64,000 nucleotides of DNA from DATHBD01 sp035296325 (GTDB lineage Bacteria > Actinomycetota > Actinomycetes > Mycobacteriales > Micromonosporaceae). Below the pieces are notes generated by a model that was not told the origin of the DNA, did not search any database, and worked only from the letters and a program-made list of their open reading frames with translations. Shown one piece after another: positions 16,933 through 24,886 of this stretch (its first letter is position 1; every line of letters starts with the position of its first letter). Made by a program: the position numbers and the translations under genes. Where the stretch lies: positions 1 through 64,000 of the forward strand of contig DATHBD010000082.1 of NCBI GenBank assembly GCA_035296325.1, read 5' to 3'.

Positions 16933-17916
16933 ATGGAACAGCGGATGCTTGGCCGGACCGGTGTGCCGGTCGGCGTGGTGGGCCTCGGCACATGGCAACT
17001 CGGCGCGGACTGGGGCGAGGTCGACGAGGGTCACGCGATGGCCACGCTGGCTGCGGCGACCGAAGCCGGGGTCACGTTCTTCGACACGGCCGACGTGTAC
17101 GGCGACGGGCGCAGCGAGAGCGTGATCGGGGCGTACCTGCGTGGTCCGGAGCGATCGCAGGTCACCGTCGCCACCAAGATGGGTCGCCGGGTGGCGCTGG
17201 ACCCGGCGCTCTACACGCTTGACAACTTCCGGGCCTGGACCGACCGGTCCCGGCGCAACCTCGGCGTGGACACCCTCGACCTCGTCCAGCTGCACTGCCC
17301 GCCCACGGCGGTGTACTCCGCCGACGCCGTCTACGACGCCCTGGACACGCTGGTGTCGGAGAAGCGCATCGCGGCGTACGGCGTCAGCGTGGAAACCTGC
17401 GCCGAGGCGCTGACCGCGATCTCCCGGCCCGGCACCGCCAGCGTGCAGATCATCTTCAACATGCTGCGCCTCAAGCCACTCGACGAGGTGCTGCCCGCCG
17501 CCGCCGCGGCCGGCGTCGCCATCGTCGCCCGGGTGCCCCTGGCCAGCGGCCTGCTCTCCGGCAAGTACGACCAGCACACCACGTTCGCCGAGAACGACCA
17601 CCGCAACTACAACCGCCACGGCGAGAAGTTCGACGTCGGCGAGACGTTCTCCGGCGTGGAGTACGACACCGGGCTGGAGTTCGTCCGCCGGATCACGCCG
17701 CTGGTTCCGGAAGGCGCAAGCACCGCCCAGTTCGCGCTGCGTTGGATCCTCGACCATCCGGCCGTCTCCGTGGTCATCCCGGGCGCCCGCAGCCCCGAGC
17801 AGGCCCGAGCCAACGCCGCGGCCGCCCAACTCGCGCCGCTGCCGGAGGCCACTCACACCCAGATCGCCGCGGCCTACGACGAGCTCGTCCGGGCCCAGGT
17901 GCATTCCCGCTGGTGA
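16933..17916 (+). CDS. Aldo/keto reductase
   Basis: A 327-residue NADPH-dependent AKR barrel. Seen are RMLGRTGVPVGVVGLGTWQLG at the start, catalytic Asp/Tyr in FFDTADVYGDGRSESVIG, the lysine of VTVATKMGR, the histidine of LDLVQLHCPP, and the cofactor-binding end AVSVVIPGARSPEQARANAAA. It reduces or oxidises a carbonyl/alcohol; the substrate is unspecified. It lies 56 bp after the lactonase gene on the same strand and may share its transcript. Confidence 0.92.
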   Translation: MEQRMLGRTGVPVGVVGLGTWQLGADWGEVDEGHAMATLAAATEAGVTFFDTADVYGDGRSESVIGAYLRGPERSQVTVATKMGRRVALDPALYTLDNFRAWTDRSRRNLGVDTLDLVQLHCPPTAVYSADAVYDALDTLVSEKRIAAYGVSVETCAEALTAISRPGTASVQIIFNMLRLKPLDEVLPAAAAAGVAIVARVPLASGLLSGKYDQHTTFAENDHRNYNRHGEKFDVGETFSGVEYDTGLEFVRRITPLVPEGASTAQFALRWILDHPAVSVVIPGARSPEQARANAAAAQLAPLPEATHTQIAAAYDELVRAQVHSRW

Positions 17917-18010
17917 GGCCGGGTAGGCAGCGGTGCGGTCGGGGTCGGGGTCGGGTGCCGGTCGGTTACCTGCCCCCTACGCCCGGCCCGACATCCGTAG
18001 CGTCCTCCAC

Positions 18011-18370
18011 ATGACAACGGAGCGCACCGCACACCTGACCTCGGCCACCGCCGCCCACGCCGACCTCGACCAGCTGATGGCCGCCGTCGGCGTCGACGGC
18101 CTGGTTGCGGCGCTCCGTAGCCCCGGCCTGCTGGCCGCCGTCGACCAGCACGCCACCGCGGTACGGGAGAGCATCACCGCCGCCGGCAGCGTGGTGGACG
18201 CCACGTCGGTGTCCGGTTACGCCCGCTCCGTGCTGGCTGTCGTGGCCCGGCACGGCAGGGAACTTCCGGATGCCGCGACGTTGGAAACCCTCGACTGGAG
18301 CCGCGCCGAATGGTCTCTGCTGCGGCTCGTGGCCTGTTGCTCCATCGCGGAATCCAACGGCTGGCTGTAA
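18011..18370 (+). CDS. Small hypothetical actinobacterial protein
   Basis: A 119-residue, mostly helical, Ala/Val-rich cytoplasmic protein starting MTTERTAHLTSATAAHADLD. Its C-terminal block LDWSRAEWSLLRLVACCSIAESNGWL looks conserved in character (WSxAxW, paired Cys). I do not recognise a named domain with certainty; it may belong to one of the small DUF families of Micromonosporaceae (DUF6401 is a possibility). The upstream open frame adds a low-complexity Gly/Ser stretch, so ATG 18011 is preferred. No neighbour suggests a role. Confidence 0.6.
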   Translation: MTTERTAHLTSATAAHADLDQLMAAVGVDGLVAALRSPGLLAAVDQHATAVRESITAAGSVVDATSVSGYARSVLAVVARHGRELPDAATLETLDWSRAEWSLLRLVACCSIAESNGWL

Positions 18371-18568
18371 CGCGCAACCGCCACACCGCGCCGGGCCCGG
18401 CGAAAGCCTGGTCGCCGCGGCCGGCGGCGCCTACGATACGGCCGTGATCTCGGCCGCCGTCCCCCAGCCCGCCAACCTTGGGCGGCACGCCGGCATCGAG
18501 GAGTCTTCCCGGTGCCCTACGGACCCGGCGCCGGCGCGATCCCGGCCGGCACAGTCCGTGGAGGGCCG

Positions 18569-19153
18569 GTGAACTCCTGCGACGAATGCGGCTTCACCTT
18601 CGACTCCGTGCCCCGCGACCAGGTCGCCGGGCGGATCCGCGAGTTCGGCCGGCGGTACCGCGCCGCGCTCCGCCGCCCTGCCGACGGGACCGACCGGGCG
18701 GACGGGACCGACCGGGCCGAGGGGACCGACCGGGCCGACGGGACCGACCGGCTCCGGCGTCGACCCGCCCCGGGCGTGTGGTCCGCCCTGGAGTACGCCT
18801 GCCACGTCCGGGACGTGCTCCGCGTGCAGGCGGACCGGGTGACGCTGGCCCTGCAGGTCGACGAGCCGATGTTCGAGCCGATGCGCCGCGACGAACGCGC
18901 CGTCGAGGAGCGCTACAACGAGCAGGACCCCACCGTCGTGGTCGACGAGTTGAGCACCGCCGCCGAGGTCCTGGCCGACACGTTCACCGCGCTGCGCCCA
19001 CAGGAGTGGCTGCGCACCGGCGGGTACGTCTGGCCGCGGCCGCAGATCCGGACGCTGGAGTGGGTCGGCCGCAACACGGTCCACGAGGGCGAACATCACC
19101 TGGTCGACATCGAGCGCGCCCTGACAGCGGGTGGACCGGCGCCAAGGAGCTGA
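18569..19153 (+). CDS. DinB-superfamily protein with N-terminal CxxC
   Basis: A 194-residue protein. It begins VNSCDECGFTFDSVPRDQVA, a short CxxC element, then a DinB/YfiT four-helix domain with metal-ligand-like histidines (ALEYACHVRDVLRVQADRV; NTVHEGEHHLVDIERAL). Relatives act with bacillithiol or mycothiol as metal-dependent thiol transferases or isomerases; this one's substrate is unknown. I chose GTG 18569 because GGAGG sits just upstream; an ATG at 18512 lacks a site. Residues about 39-62 are a tandem six-residue repeat (DGTDRA, four copies) absent from the core fold. Confidence 0.82.
   Translation: MNSCDECGFTFDSVPRDQVAGRIREFGRRYRAALRRPADGTDRADGTDRAEGTDRADGTDRLRRRPAPGVWSALEYACHVRDVLRVQADRVTLALQVDEPMFEPMRRDERAVEERYNEQDPTVVVDELSTAAEVLADTFTALRPQEWLRTGGYVWPRPQIRTLEWVGRNTVHEGEHHLVDIERALTAGGPAPRS
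18683..18754 (+). repeat. Four tandem 18-bp repeats inside the DinB-like gene
   Basis: Four near-identical copies of an 18-bp unit (gacgggaccgaccgggcg and variants) encode DGTDRA, DGTDRA, EGTDRA, DGTDRL. The unit length keeps the reading frame, so copy number could vary without disrupting the gene. It sits in a charged linker between the CxxC head and the helical domain. Confidence 0.85.
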
Positions 19154-19182
19154 CGCCGGTCCACCCTGCCGTCGGCGTCAGC
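19149..19182. terminator. Hairpin between convergent dinB-like and GH114 genes
   Basis: A 10-bp inverted repeat GCTGACGCCG / CGGCGTCAGC with a 14-nt loop begins at the dinB-like stop codon and ends before the GH114 stop at 19207. It lies between converging genes, fitting a shared terminator. No U-tract is present. Confidence 0.5.
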
Positions 19183-19223
19183 AGGGCTGCCGCCGGTCCA
19201 ACAGCGTCAGCAGGGCTGCCGCC
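19175..19223. repeat. 20-bp direct repeat, 29-bp period
   Basis: The 20-mer GCGTCAGCAGGGCTGCCGCC occurs at 19175-19194 and 19204-19223. The second copy includes the GH114 stop codon and last codons, so the first copy is probably a small tandem duplication of that gene's 3' end. Confidence 0.8.
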
Positions 19224-20310
19224 AGGCATCCAGGCTCAGCCGCTTGCGCATCGACGACAGTCCCAGCTGACGGGCGGCCGGGCAGAAACCGGTCACCGCG
19301 AGTTCGTACTCCACGTGGAAGACCGGCTTGTTGGCGGCGATGAACGCGGCGAGCGGCTCGCACTCGGCGTACCGGGCGCACTCCTCGTTCACCGCGAAGT
19401 CGAAGAACGGAGCCAGCGCGGCGACCTGCTCGATGTCGTTCTTCAGCCCCACGCCGAGGCCGTGGGCGTGCGCCAGATCGGCCAGGCGCCGGTTGTACGC
19501 CAGCTGGTCGGCCGCGGTCAGCGCAAACCCGGTCGTGTTGGTGTACCCGTCGATGTTGTCGGGCTCCACGCCGTCGAAGCCCTTGGCTGCGCACATGGCC
19601 ATCCGGTCAGCCATGATCGGCTGGAGCACGTCCCACCTCCGGATGTCCAACCAGCGCTCCCCCGGCCACCCGTCGAGCGGCGAGCCCAGTACGGCCGGCG
19701 CGAAGCGCGCGGCGTCGGGCCGCCAGTTTTCGTACGACCCGGCGCTGATGTAGCAGATGGCCCTCCGGCCGGCCGCGTGCAGGCTCGCCACCTGCGCGGA
19801 CGTCGCATCCACCGCATCGATGTCGTAGACGTCCACGGCGACCGACAGGTCCAGCGCGCCGGTGAGCTGCCACTGCCAGGTCAGACCAGCCGTGGGACGC
19901 CACCACCGCGCCGCGGCCGGCGGTGTGGAAGCGGTCGGCGTCACGGACGGGGCCCTGGAAGGCCTGACGGGCGGCCTGGTCCGTGATCTGGCGGGTGCCT
20001 TCGGACTGGGCGACGTCCTGGTGGGAGCGGCCGTCGGCGCTCCGGACGGGCGTACCGCCGCGCGTCGTGACGGCGGCGCGGTCGGGCGTACCGCCCGGCG
20101 CTCCGCGGCTCCGGCCGTCGGGCTGGCTGCCGCCCGCTTCGCCTCCCAGGTCTGGGGGGCCGGTGTGGTGCCGGAAGACGGGGAGGCCGCGCGGGTGGTG
20201 GTGCCCGCGACTGCCGGCGCGGAAGCCACGATCACCGGCGCTGTGGCGATGATCAGTGTTGCGGCGGCGGCAGCGGCGGCCGGGATCCTGAGCCATGCCT
20301 GGGGTGCCAT
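19207..20310 (-). CDS. Secreted GH114-type (endo-alpha-1,4-polygalactosaminidase family) protein
   Basis: A 367-residue exported protein. Residues 1-36 are a signal sequence (WLRIPAAAAAAATLIIATAP, then AVAG). Residues 40-130 are a low-complexity Pro/Thr/Ser/Ala linker with many charged repeats. The TIM-barrel domain follows: TWQWQLTGALDLSVAVDVYD, RRAICYISAGSYENWRPDA, GERWLDIRRWDVLQPIM, GFDGVEPDNIDGYTNTTGF and LGVGLKNDIEQVAALAPFFD. The acidic residues in these blocks fit the GH114 active site. The family includes fungal Ega3 and Pseudomonas enzymes cutting galactosaminan. ATG 20310 starts the signal peptide; longer open sequence upstream is not coding. Confidence 0.86.
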   Translation of the reverse strand: MAPQAWLRIPAAAAAAATLIIATAPVIVASAPAVAGTTTRAASPSSGTTPAPQTWEAKRAAASPTAGAAERRAVRPTAPPSRRAAVRPSGAPTAAPTRTSPSPKAPARSRTRPPVRPSRAPSVTPTASTPPAAARWWRPTAGLTWQWQLTGALDLSVAVDVYDIDAVDATSAQVASLHAAGRRAICYISAGSYENWRPDAARFAPAVLGSPLDGWPGERWLDIRRWDVLQPIMADRMAMCAAKGFDGVEPDNIDGYTNTTGFALTAADQLAYNRRLADLAHAHGLGVGLKNDIEQVAALAPFFDFAVNEECARYAECEPLAAFIAANKPVFHVEYELAVTGFCPAARQLGLSSMRKRLSLDAWRQPC

Positions 20311-20370
20311 GTCAACCGCATCGACACGCCATCCGCCACCGTGACCACATCGTTGGCTAGGGTCGGGAGC

Positions 20371-21363
20371 GTGACGGGTGCAAACATGGTGCAGGCCGCC
20401 GACGCGTTCCTCGCCACCCTGCCGGGCGCGCAGCGCGACCTGGCGACGGCCGCCTTCGACGACACCGCTACGCGCCAGTGGATCGAGTATCGTCCCCGGC
20501 CCCGGCCGGGCCTGTCCCTGGACCAGCTCGACCGGGCCGGGCGCAAGGCCGCGCACCGGCTGCTCGCCACCGCGCTGAGCCGGCACGCCTACGCGCAGGC
20601 GGCCACCATCCTCGCGCTGGAGGAGGTGCTGGACCGCGAGGAGGACTGGGCCCGCGGCCGGCACAGCAACGACTACTACGTCATCGTCTTCGGGGAGCCC
20701 GCCCGTGACGAGCGGTGGGGGTGGCGGTTCGAGGGGCATCACCTGTCGGTGACGATGACGGTGGTGGACGGTGTGGTGTACCCGACGCCGATCTTCCTCG
20801 GGGCCAACCCCGGCGCGGTGACCTACGCGGGCCACCCCATGGTGCGCCCACTGGCCGTTGAGGAGCAGCTGGGGCTGGCCCTGCTCGACGGCATCGGGGT
20901 CACCGGCCGGCGCATCGCGATCGTCTCGGACACCGCGGCGGACGACATCCTCAGCGCCACACGCCCCAGGGTCGACGCGCCGTTGACTCCGCTGGGCGTC
21001 AGTGACGACCGGTTGGGCTCCACCGCCCGCGCCCAGCTGCGCCAGCTCACCGGGCTGTACCTGGACCGGCTGCCGCCCGACCTGGCCGAGCGGGAGGCGG
21101 ACCGGCTCCACGGCGAGCAGCTGTGGTTCGCCTGGCAGGGGTCGACCACGCCGGGACGCGGCCACTACTACCGCATCCAGGGGCCTGATCTGCTGATCGA
21201 GTACGACAACACCCAGAACGCGGCGAACCACCCGCACAGCGTGCTGCGCCGCCCGGAAAGCGACTTCGGCGGCGATGTCCTCGCGGCGCACCGGGCCCGG
21301 TCGCACAGCACAGCAGGGCGTCTGACAGGCGGGCCCACGGGTGAGTCTGACGATCATCGGTGA
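20371..21363 (+). CDS. DUF3500 domain protein
   Basis: A 330-residue protein matching the DUF3500 pattern: an N-terminal helical part (ADAFLATLPGAQRDLATAAFDD), then SNDYYVIVFGEP, WGWRFEGHHLSVTMTVVDG, YPTPIFLGANPG and, near the end, IEYDNTQNAANHPHSVLRRP with a His-Ser-Val-x-R motif. The histidine clusters suggest metal binding, but the activity is unknown. There is no signal peptide. GTG 20371 is preferred over GTG 20341. It is divergent from GH114 with 60 bp between starts and its end is close to the SDR start. Confidence 0.82.
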   Translation: MTGANMVQAADAFLATLPGAQRDLATAAFDDTATRQWIEYRPRPRPGLSLDQLDRAGRKAAHRLLATALSRHAYAQAATILALEEVLDREEDWARGRHSNDYYVIVFGEPARDERWGWRFEGHHLSVTMTVVDGVVYPTPIFLGANPGAVTYAGHPMVRPLAVEEQLGLALLDGIGVTGRRIAIVSDTAADDILSATRPRVDAPLTPLGVSDDRLGSTARAQLRQLTGLYLDRLPPDLAEREADRLHGEQLWFAWQGSTTPGRGHYYRIQGPDLLIEYDNTQNAANHPHSVLRRPESDFGGDVLAAHRARSHSTAGRLTGGPTGESDDHR

Positions 21364-21376
21364 TGTAATGCATCGC

Positions 21377-22141
21377 ATGGATGAATTCAGCGGGCTCGTC
21401 GCCGTGGTGACCGGTGGCGGCTCCGGGATCGGCCTGGCCACGGCCTCCCTGCTGGCCGCCCGGGGCGCACGGGTCGCGGTGCTCGACGTGAAGCCGGGCG
21501 AGCTGCCCGCCGGACTGACCGGGTTCACCTGTGACGTGAGCGACGACGCCAGCGTGCGCGCCGCCATCGCCGCGGTGGTCGAGCAACTCGGCGGCATCGA
21601 CATCGTGGTCAACAACGCCGGCATCGGCGCGACGGGCACCATCGCGGACGGCGATGACGCCCAGTGGCTGCGGGTCTTCGACGTGAACGTGGTCGGCATC
21701 GTGCGGGTCAGCCGCGCCGCGCTGCCGCACCTGCGGAATTCCCCGTCAGCGGCGATCGTCAACCTGTGCTCGATCGTGGCCACCACCGGCCTGCCGGACC
21801 GGGCCCTGTACGGGGCGTCCAAGGGCGCGGTGCTGTCGCTGACCCGGGCGATGGCCGCCGACCACATCCGCGAGGGCATCCGGGTGAACTGCGTGAACCC
21901 GGGCACTGTCGGCACCGCGTGGGTGGACCGCCTGCTCGCCGCCGCGCCCGACCCGATCGCCGAGCGTGCCGCGCTGGAGGCCCGCCAGCCGCACGGCCGA
22001 CTGGTCCACGCGGACGAGGTCGCTGCCGCCATCGCCTACCTGGCCAGCCCGCTGTCGGCCTCGACGAACGGGGTGGACCTGGCGATCGACGCCGGCATGG
22101 CCACCACCCGGCTCCGGGCACTGTCGCCGGAGAAGCCGTGA
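21377..22141 (+). CDS. SDR dehydrogenase, probably 2-keto-3-deoxy-L-fuconate dehydrogenase
   Basis: A 254-residue classical short-chain dehydrogenase: cofactor motif VAVVTGGGSGIGLA, NNAGIG, catalytic serine in NLCSIVATTG, and YGASK. It ends with a typical NGVDLAIDAGM tail. First of four overlapping or abutting genes whose other members are an L-fucose-dehydrogenase-like AKR, an L-fuconolactonase-like hydrolase and FucU; in that pathway an SDR oxidises 2-keto-3-deoxy-L-fuconate. That assignment comes from context. ATG 21377 is used; in-frame starts at 21341 and 21368 are possible, the first overlapping the DUF3500 gene. Confidence 0.86.
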   Translation: MDEFSGLVAVVTGGGSGIGLATASLLAARGARVAVLDVKPGELPAGLTGFTCDVSDDASVRAAIAAVVEQLGGIDIVVNNAGIGATGTIADGDDAQWLRVFDVNVVGIVRVSRAALPHLRNSPSAAIVNLCSIVATTGLPDRALYGASKGAVLSLTRAMAADHIREGIRVNCVNPGTVGTAWVDRLLAAAPDPIAERAALEARQPHGRLVHADEVAAAIAYLASPLSASTNGVDLAIDAGMATTRLRALSPEKP

Positions 22142-23109
22142 CCGATCGTCCCACCAGCCCTCGGGCCGAACTCCTCACCCGGCTCCGACAGGGCCCGATC
22201 GGGTACGGCACCGCCCCGCTCGCCGGTCTGTTCACCCCGGTCGGTGAGGCGGAGGCCGCCGCGGCGCTGCAGGCCGGTTGGGACGCCGGCGTACGGTACT
22301 TCGACACCGCCCCGTACTACGGCGCCGGTGTGGCGGAGCGCCGCCTCGGTGCCTTTCTTCGAAGCCGCCCGCGCAGCGAATATGTGGTGTCCACGAAGGT
22401 CGGCCGGGTCCTGGTGCCGGACGAGCCGCAGCCGGGCGGGCCGCAGCCCGAAGGCAGCCCGTTCGTGGAAAAGTCCGAGCTGGTCAGCCAGCGCGACTAC
22501 AGCCGCGACGGCGTCCTGCGGTCGATCGAGGACAGCGCCGCCCGCACCGGTCTGGACCACTTCGACCTCGTCCTGATCCACGACGCGGAGGAGTACTGGG
22601 AGCCCGCCATCACGCAGGCGTACCCGACCCTGGTCGAGCTGCGCGACGAGGGCGTGATCGGTGCGATCGGCGCGGGCCTGAACGAGGCCGGGATGATGGC
22701 GCGCTTCCTCCGGGAAACCGACATGGACGCCGTGCTGATGGCCGGTTGCTACACGCTGCTCGACCGCACCGCCGCCGACGAGGTCCTCCCGTTGTGCCAG
22801 GAACGCGGCGTCGGGTTGATCATCGGGGGCGTGTTCAACAGCGGCATCCTCGCCGACCCGGTGGACGGCGCGCGGTACCACTACGAGCCGGCCCCCGCCG
22901 ATCTGCTGCGGCGGGCCCGCACGATGCAGGCCGTCTGTGCCGAGTACGGGGTGCCGCTGGCCGCCGCCGCGATCCAGTTCCCACGCCGGCACCCGGCCGT
23001 CACCACCGTGCTCGCCGGGGCCCGCAGCGCGCAGGAGATCACCGACGACGCCGCGCTGGCCGGCATTGCCATCCCCGACGAACTCTGGGACAGACTCGAG
23101 GCGCTATGA
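22138..23109 (+). CDS. Aldo/keto reductase, probable L-fucose (D-threo-aldose) dehydrogenase
   Basis: A 323-residue AKR of the D-threo-aldose 1-dehydrogenase group: PIGYGTAPLAGLFTPVGEAE, YFDTAPYYGAGVAERRLG, VVSTKVGRVLVP, LVLIHDAEEYWE and VTTVLAGARSAQEI. Long loops near residues 95-125 (FVEKSELVSQRDYSRDGVLRS) are typical of the sugar-oxidising branch. It would oxidise L-fucose to the lactone with NAD(P)+. GTG start overlaps the SDR stop (GTGA), and its own stop overlaps the next ATG, so translation is coupled. Confidence 0.88.
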   Translation: MTDRPTSPRAELLTRLRQGPIGYGTAPLAGLFTPVGEAEAAAALQAGWDAGVRYFDTAPYYGAGVAERRLGAFLRSRPRSEYVVSTKVGRVLVPDEPQPGGPQPEGSPFVEKSELVSQRDYSRDGVLRSIEDSAARTGLDHFDLVLIHDAEEYWEPAITQAYPTLVELRDEGVIGAIGAGLNEAGMMARFLRETDMDAVLMAGCYTLLDRTAADEVLPLCQERGVGLIIGGVFNSGILADPVDGARYHYEPAPADLLRRARTMQAVCAEYGVPLAAAAIQFPRRHPAVTTVLAGARSAQEITDDAALAGIAIPDELWDRLEAL

Positions 23110-23966
23110 CTGTCGACGCACACCACCACGTCTGGGATCTGTCCGTCCGCGACCAGGACTGGATCGATCCCACCACGATGGCGGTCATCCGCCGCAGCTT
23201 CGGCGTGGCGGACCTCGCCGGGCCAGCACAGGAGGCCGACGTCACCGCAACCGTGCTGGTGCAGACCGTCGCGGTGGCGGCGGAGACGCCGGAGTTTCTG
23301 GCCATCGCCGCGGCGCCGGAGAACACGCTGGTGGCCGGCGTCGTGGGGTGGGTCGACCTGACCGACCCGGGCGTCGGGGACGCGCTCGCCGCGCTGCGCG
23401 GGCTGCCCGGCGGCGACCGGCTCGTCGGCATCCGCCACCTGGTCCAGGGCGAGTCGGATCCGCGCTGGCTGACCCGCCCGGACGTGCGGCGCGGGCTGCG
23501 CGCGGTCGCCGACGCTGGGCTGGTCTACGACCTGCTGACCCTGCCGCACCAGCTCCCGGCCGCCGTCGAAACCGTGCGCGCCCTGCCCGACCTGCGGTTC
23601 GTGCTCGACCATCTGTCCAAGCCGCTGATCGCGAGCGGCGTCCTGCAGCCGTGGGCCGACGACCTGCGGGCGCTGGCCGAGGCGCCGAACGTGGCGGCGA
23701 AGCTCTCCGGGCTGGTCACCGAGGCCGACGCGGAGCGGTGGACCGTGGCGGATCTGCGGCCGTACGCCGACGTGGCACTGGACGCCTTCGGGCCGGAGCG
23801 GTTGATGTTCGGCTCGGACTGGCCGGTGTGCCTGCTGGCCGGCTCGTACGCCGACGTGGCCGGCGCGGCCCGCGAGCTGACCGACCAGCTGTCGCCGGCG
23901 GAGCGGGAGCAGATCTTCGACACCACCGCACGCCACTGGTACCACCTCACCGACCCGAAGGACTGA
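23106..23966 (+). CDS. Amidohydrolase-family lactonase, probable L-fuconolactonase
   Basis: A 286-residue Amidohydro_2 TIM barrel: DAHHHVWDLSVRDQDWI at the N-terminus (metal His-x-His), VLVQTVAVAAETPEFL, VGIRHLVQGE, RFVLDHLSKP and MFGSDWPVC with the conserved Asp. The DAHHHVWD/SDWPVC signature is that of the L-fuconolactone/2-pyrone-4,6-dicarboxylate lactonase group. In context it should open L-fucono-1,5-lactone to L-fuconate. Start ATG overlaps the AKR stop (ATGA); fucU follows after one nucleotide. Confidence 0.9.
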   Translation: MTVDAHHHVWDLSVRDQDWIDPTTMAVIRRSFGVADLAGPAQEADVTATVLVQTVAVAAETPEFLAIAAAPENTLVAGVVGWVDLTDPGVGDALAALRGLPGGDRLVGIRHLVQGESDPRWLTRPDVRRGLRAVADAGLVYDLLTLPHQLPAAVETVRALPDLRFVLDHLSKPLIASGVLQPWADDLRALAEAPNVAAKLSGLVTEADAERWTVADLRPYADVALDAFGPERLMFGSDWPVCLLAGSYADVAGAARELTDQLSPAEREQIFDTTARHWYHLTDPKD

Positions 23967-23967
23967 C

Positions 23968-24390
23968 GTGCTGCGCTACCCGCTGACCCACCCGCCCCTG
24001 CTCGGCGCCCTCGCCACCACCGGCCACGGCTCCCGCGTGCTGATCGCCGACGCCAACTACGCCCACGTCACGAACGTGCGGCCGGGCGCCCAGGTGATCT
24101 ACCTGAACCTGCGTCCCGGCCTGGTGGCCATCGACGAGATCCTGGAGCTGATCATCGGCGCGGCCCCGCTGGAGACCGTGCACACCATGCGGCCCGACGA
24201 GGGCGGCGAACCGCCGGTCTGGGCCCGTTACCGGGAACTGCTCGGTGACGACCTGCCGCTGCAGCCGATGGACCGGCAGGACTTCTACGAGGCCTGCCGC
24301 CAGCCGGACATCGCGTTCGCGGTGGCCAGCGGCGACGAGCGGCTCTATGCCAACGTGCTGCTGACCATCGGGTACATCAAGCCGGCCTGA
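23968..24390 (+). CDS. fucU: RbsD/FucU family sugar mutarotase
   Basis: A 140-residue cytoplasmic mutarotase of the RbsD/FucU fold: LTHPPLLGALATTGHGSRVLIADANYA with the catalytic-type His and Asp, then ELIIGAAPLETVHTMRP and a C-terminal FAVASGDERLYANVLLTIGYIK. It interconverts alpha and beta anomers, giving the dehydrogenase its preferred form. FucU rather than RbsD is inferred from the neighbouring fucose-type enzymes. GTG start one nucleotide after the lactonase stop. Its 3' end overlaps the convergent gene by 14 bp. Confidence 0.88.
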   Translation: MLRYPLTHPPLLGALATTGHGSRVLIADANYAHVTNVRPGAQVIYLNLRPGLVAIDEILELIIGAAPLETVHTMRPDEGGEPPVWARYRELLGDDLPLQPMDRQDFYEACRQPDIAFAVASGDERLYANVLLTIGYIKPA

Positions 24391-24844
24391 CCGCCAGCTT
24401 CACCGCCGCGGCCGCGGTGTCCGCCACCTCGATGCCCGGCACCGGGCGGCCGTCCTGGTCCAGCACCAGCCACCCGTGCAGCGCGATCACCGGTACGCCA
24501 CGTCGCCGGGCCAGCGCCACCTCGCTCAGCGTGCCCCACGACCCGCCGATGGTGATCACCGCGTCGGCGCTGGCCACCAGGATCGCGTTGCGGGCCTGAC
24601 CCATGTTCGTCAGCACGATCGCCGACAGGTCGGGGGCGGCGGTGGCCCGGTCACCGTCCGGGCGGATCCCGATCACCAGCCCGTCCGCGGACCGTACGCC
24701 CGCCGCGACTGCGGCCATCACGCCGCCCCCACCGCCGCAGAGCACCACGGCACCGCCCCGGGCGAGGAGCACGCCCACGTCGTAGGCCACTGCCGACTCG
24801 GCCTCGGTGCACTCCGCCGGCCCGCACACCGCCACCTGACGCAC
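24377..24844 (-). CDS. TIGR00725-type SLOG/LOG-like protein
   Basis: A 155-residue protein of the Rossmann-like LOG/DprA superfamily: RQVAVCGPAECTEAE, VVLCGGGGGVMAAVAAGVRSA (nucleotide-binding glycine turn), AIVLTNMGQARNAILVASAD and ITIGGSWGTLSEVALA. The GGSWGTLSE piece replaces the PGGxGTxxE of cytokinin-forming LOG enzymes, so phosphoribohydrolase activity is doubtful. A nucleotide-sensing or binding role is known for relatives. Convergent with fucU. Confidence 0.85.
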   Translation of the reverse strand: MRQVAVCGPAECTEAESAVAYDVGVLLARGGAVVLCGGGGGVMAAVAAGVRSADGLVIGIRPDGDRATAAPDLSAIVLTNMGQARNAILVASADAVITIGGSWGTLSEVALARRRGVPVIALHGWLVLDQDGRPVPGIEVADTAAAAVKLAVRPA

Positions 24845-24886
24845 CCGGTCACCTCCGCGGGCGACCGTACACCGTCGCCCCTGAAC

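Noticed and set aside
18683..18754. Tandem repeats considered as a CRISPR-like array
   Set aside because: No spacers; units are adjacent, in frame and coding, with no cas genes nearby.
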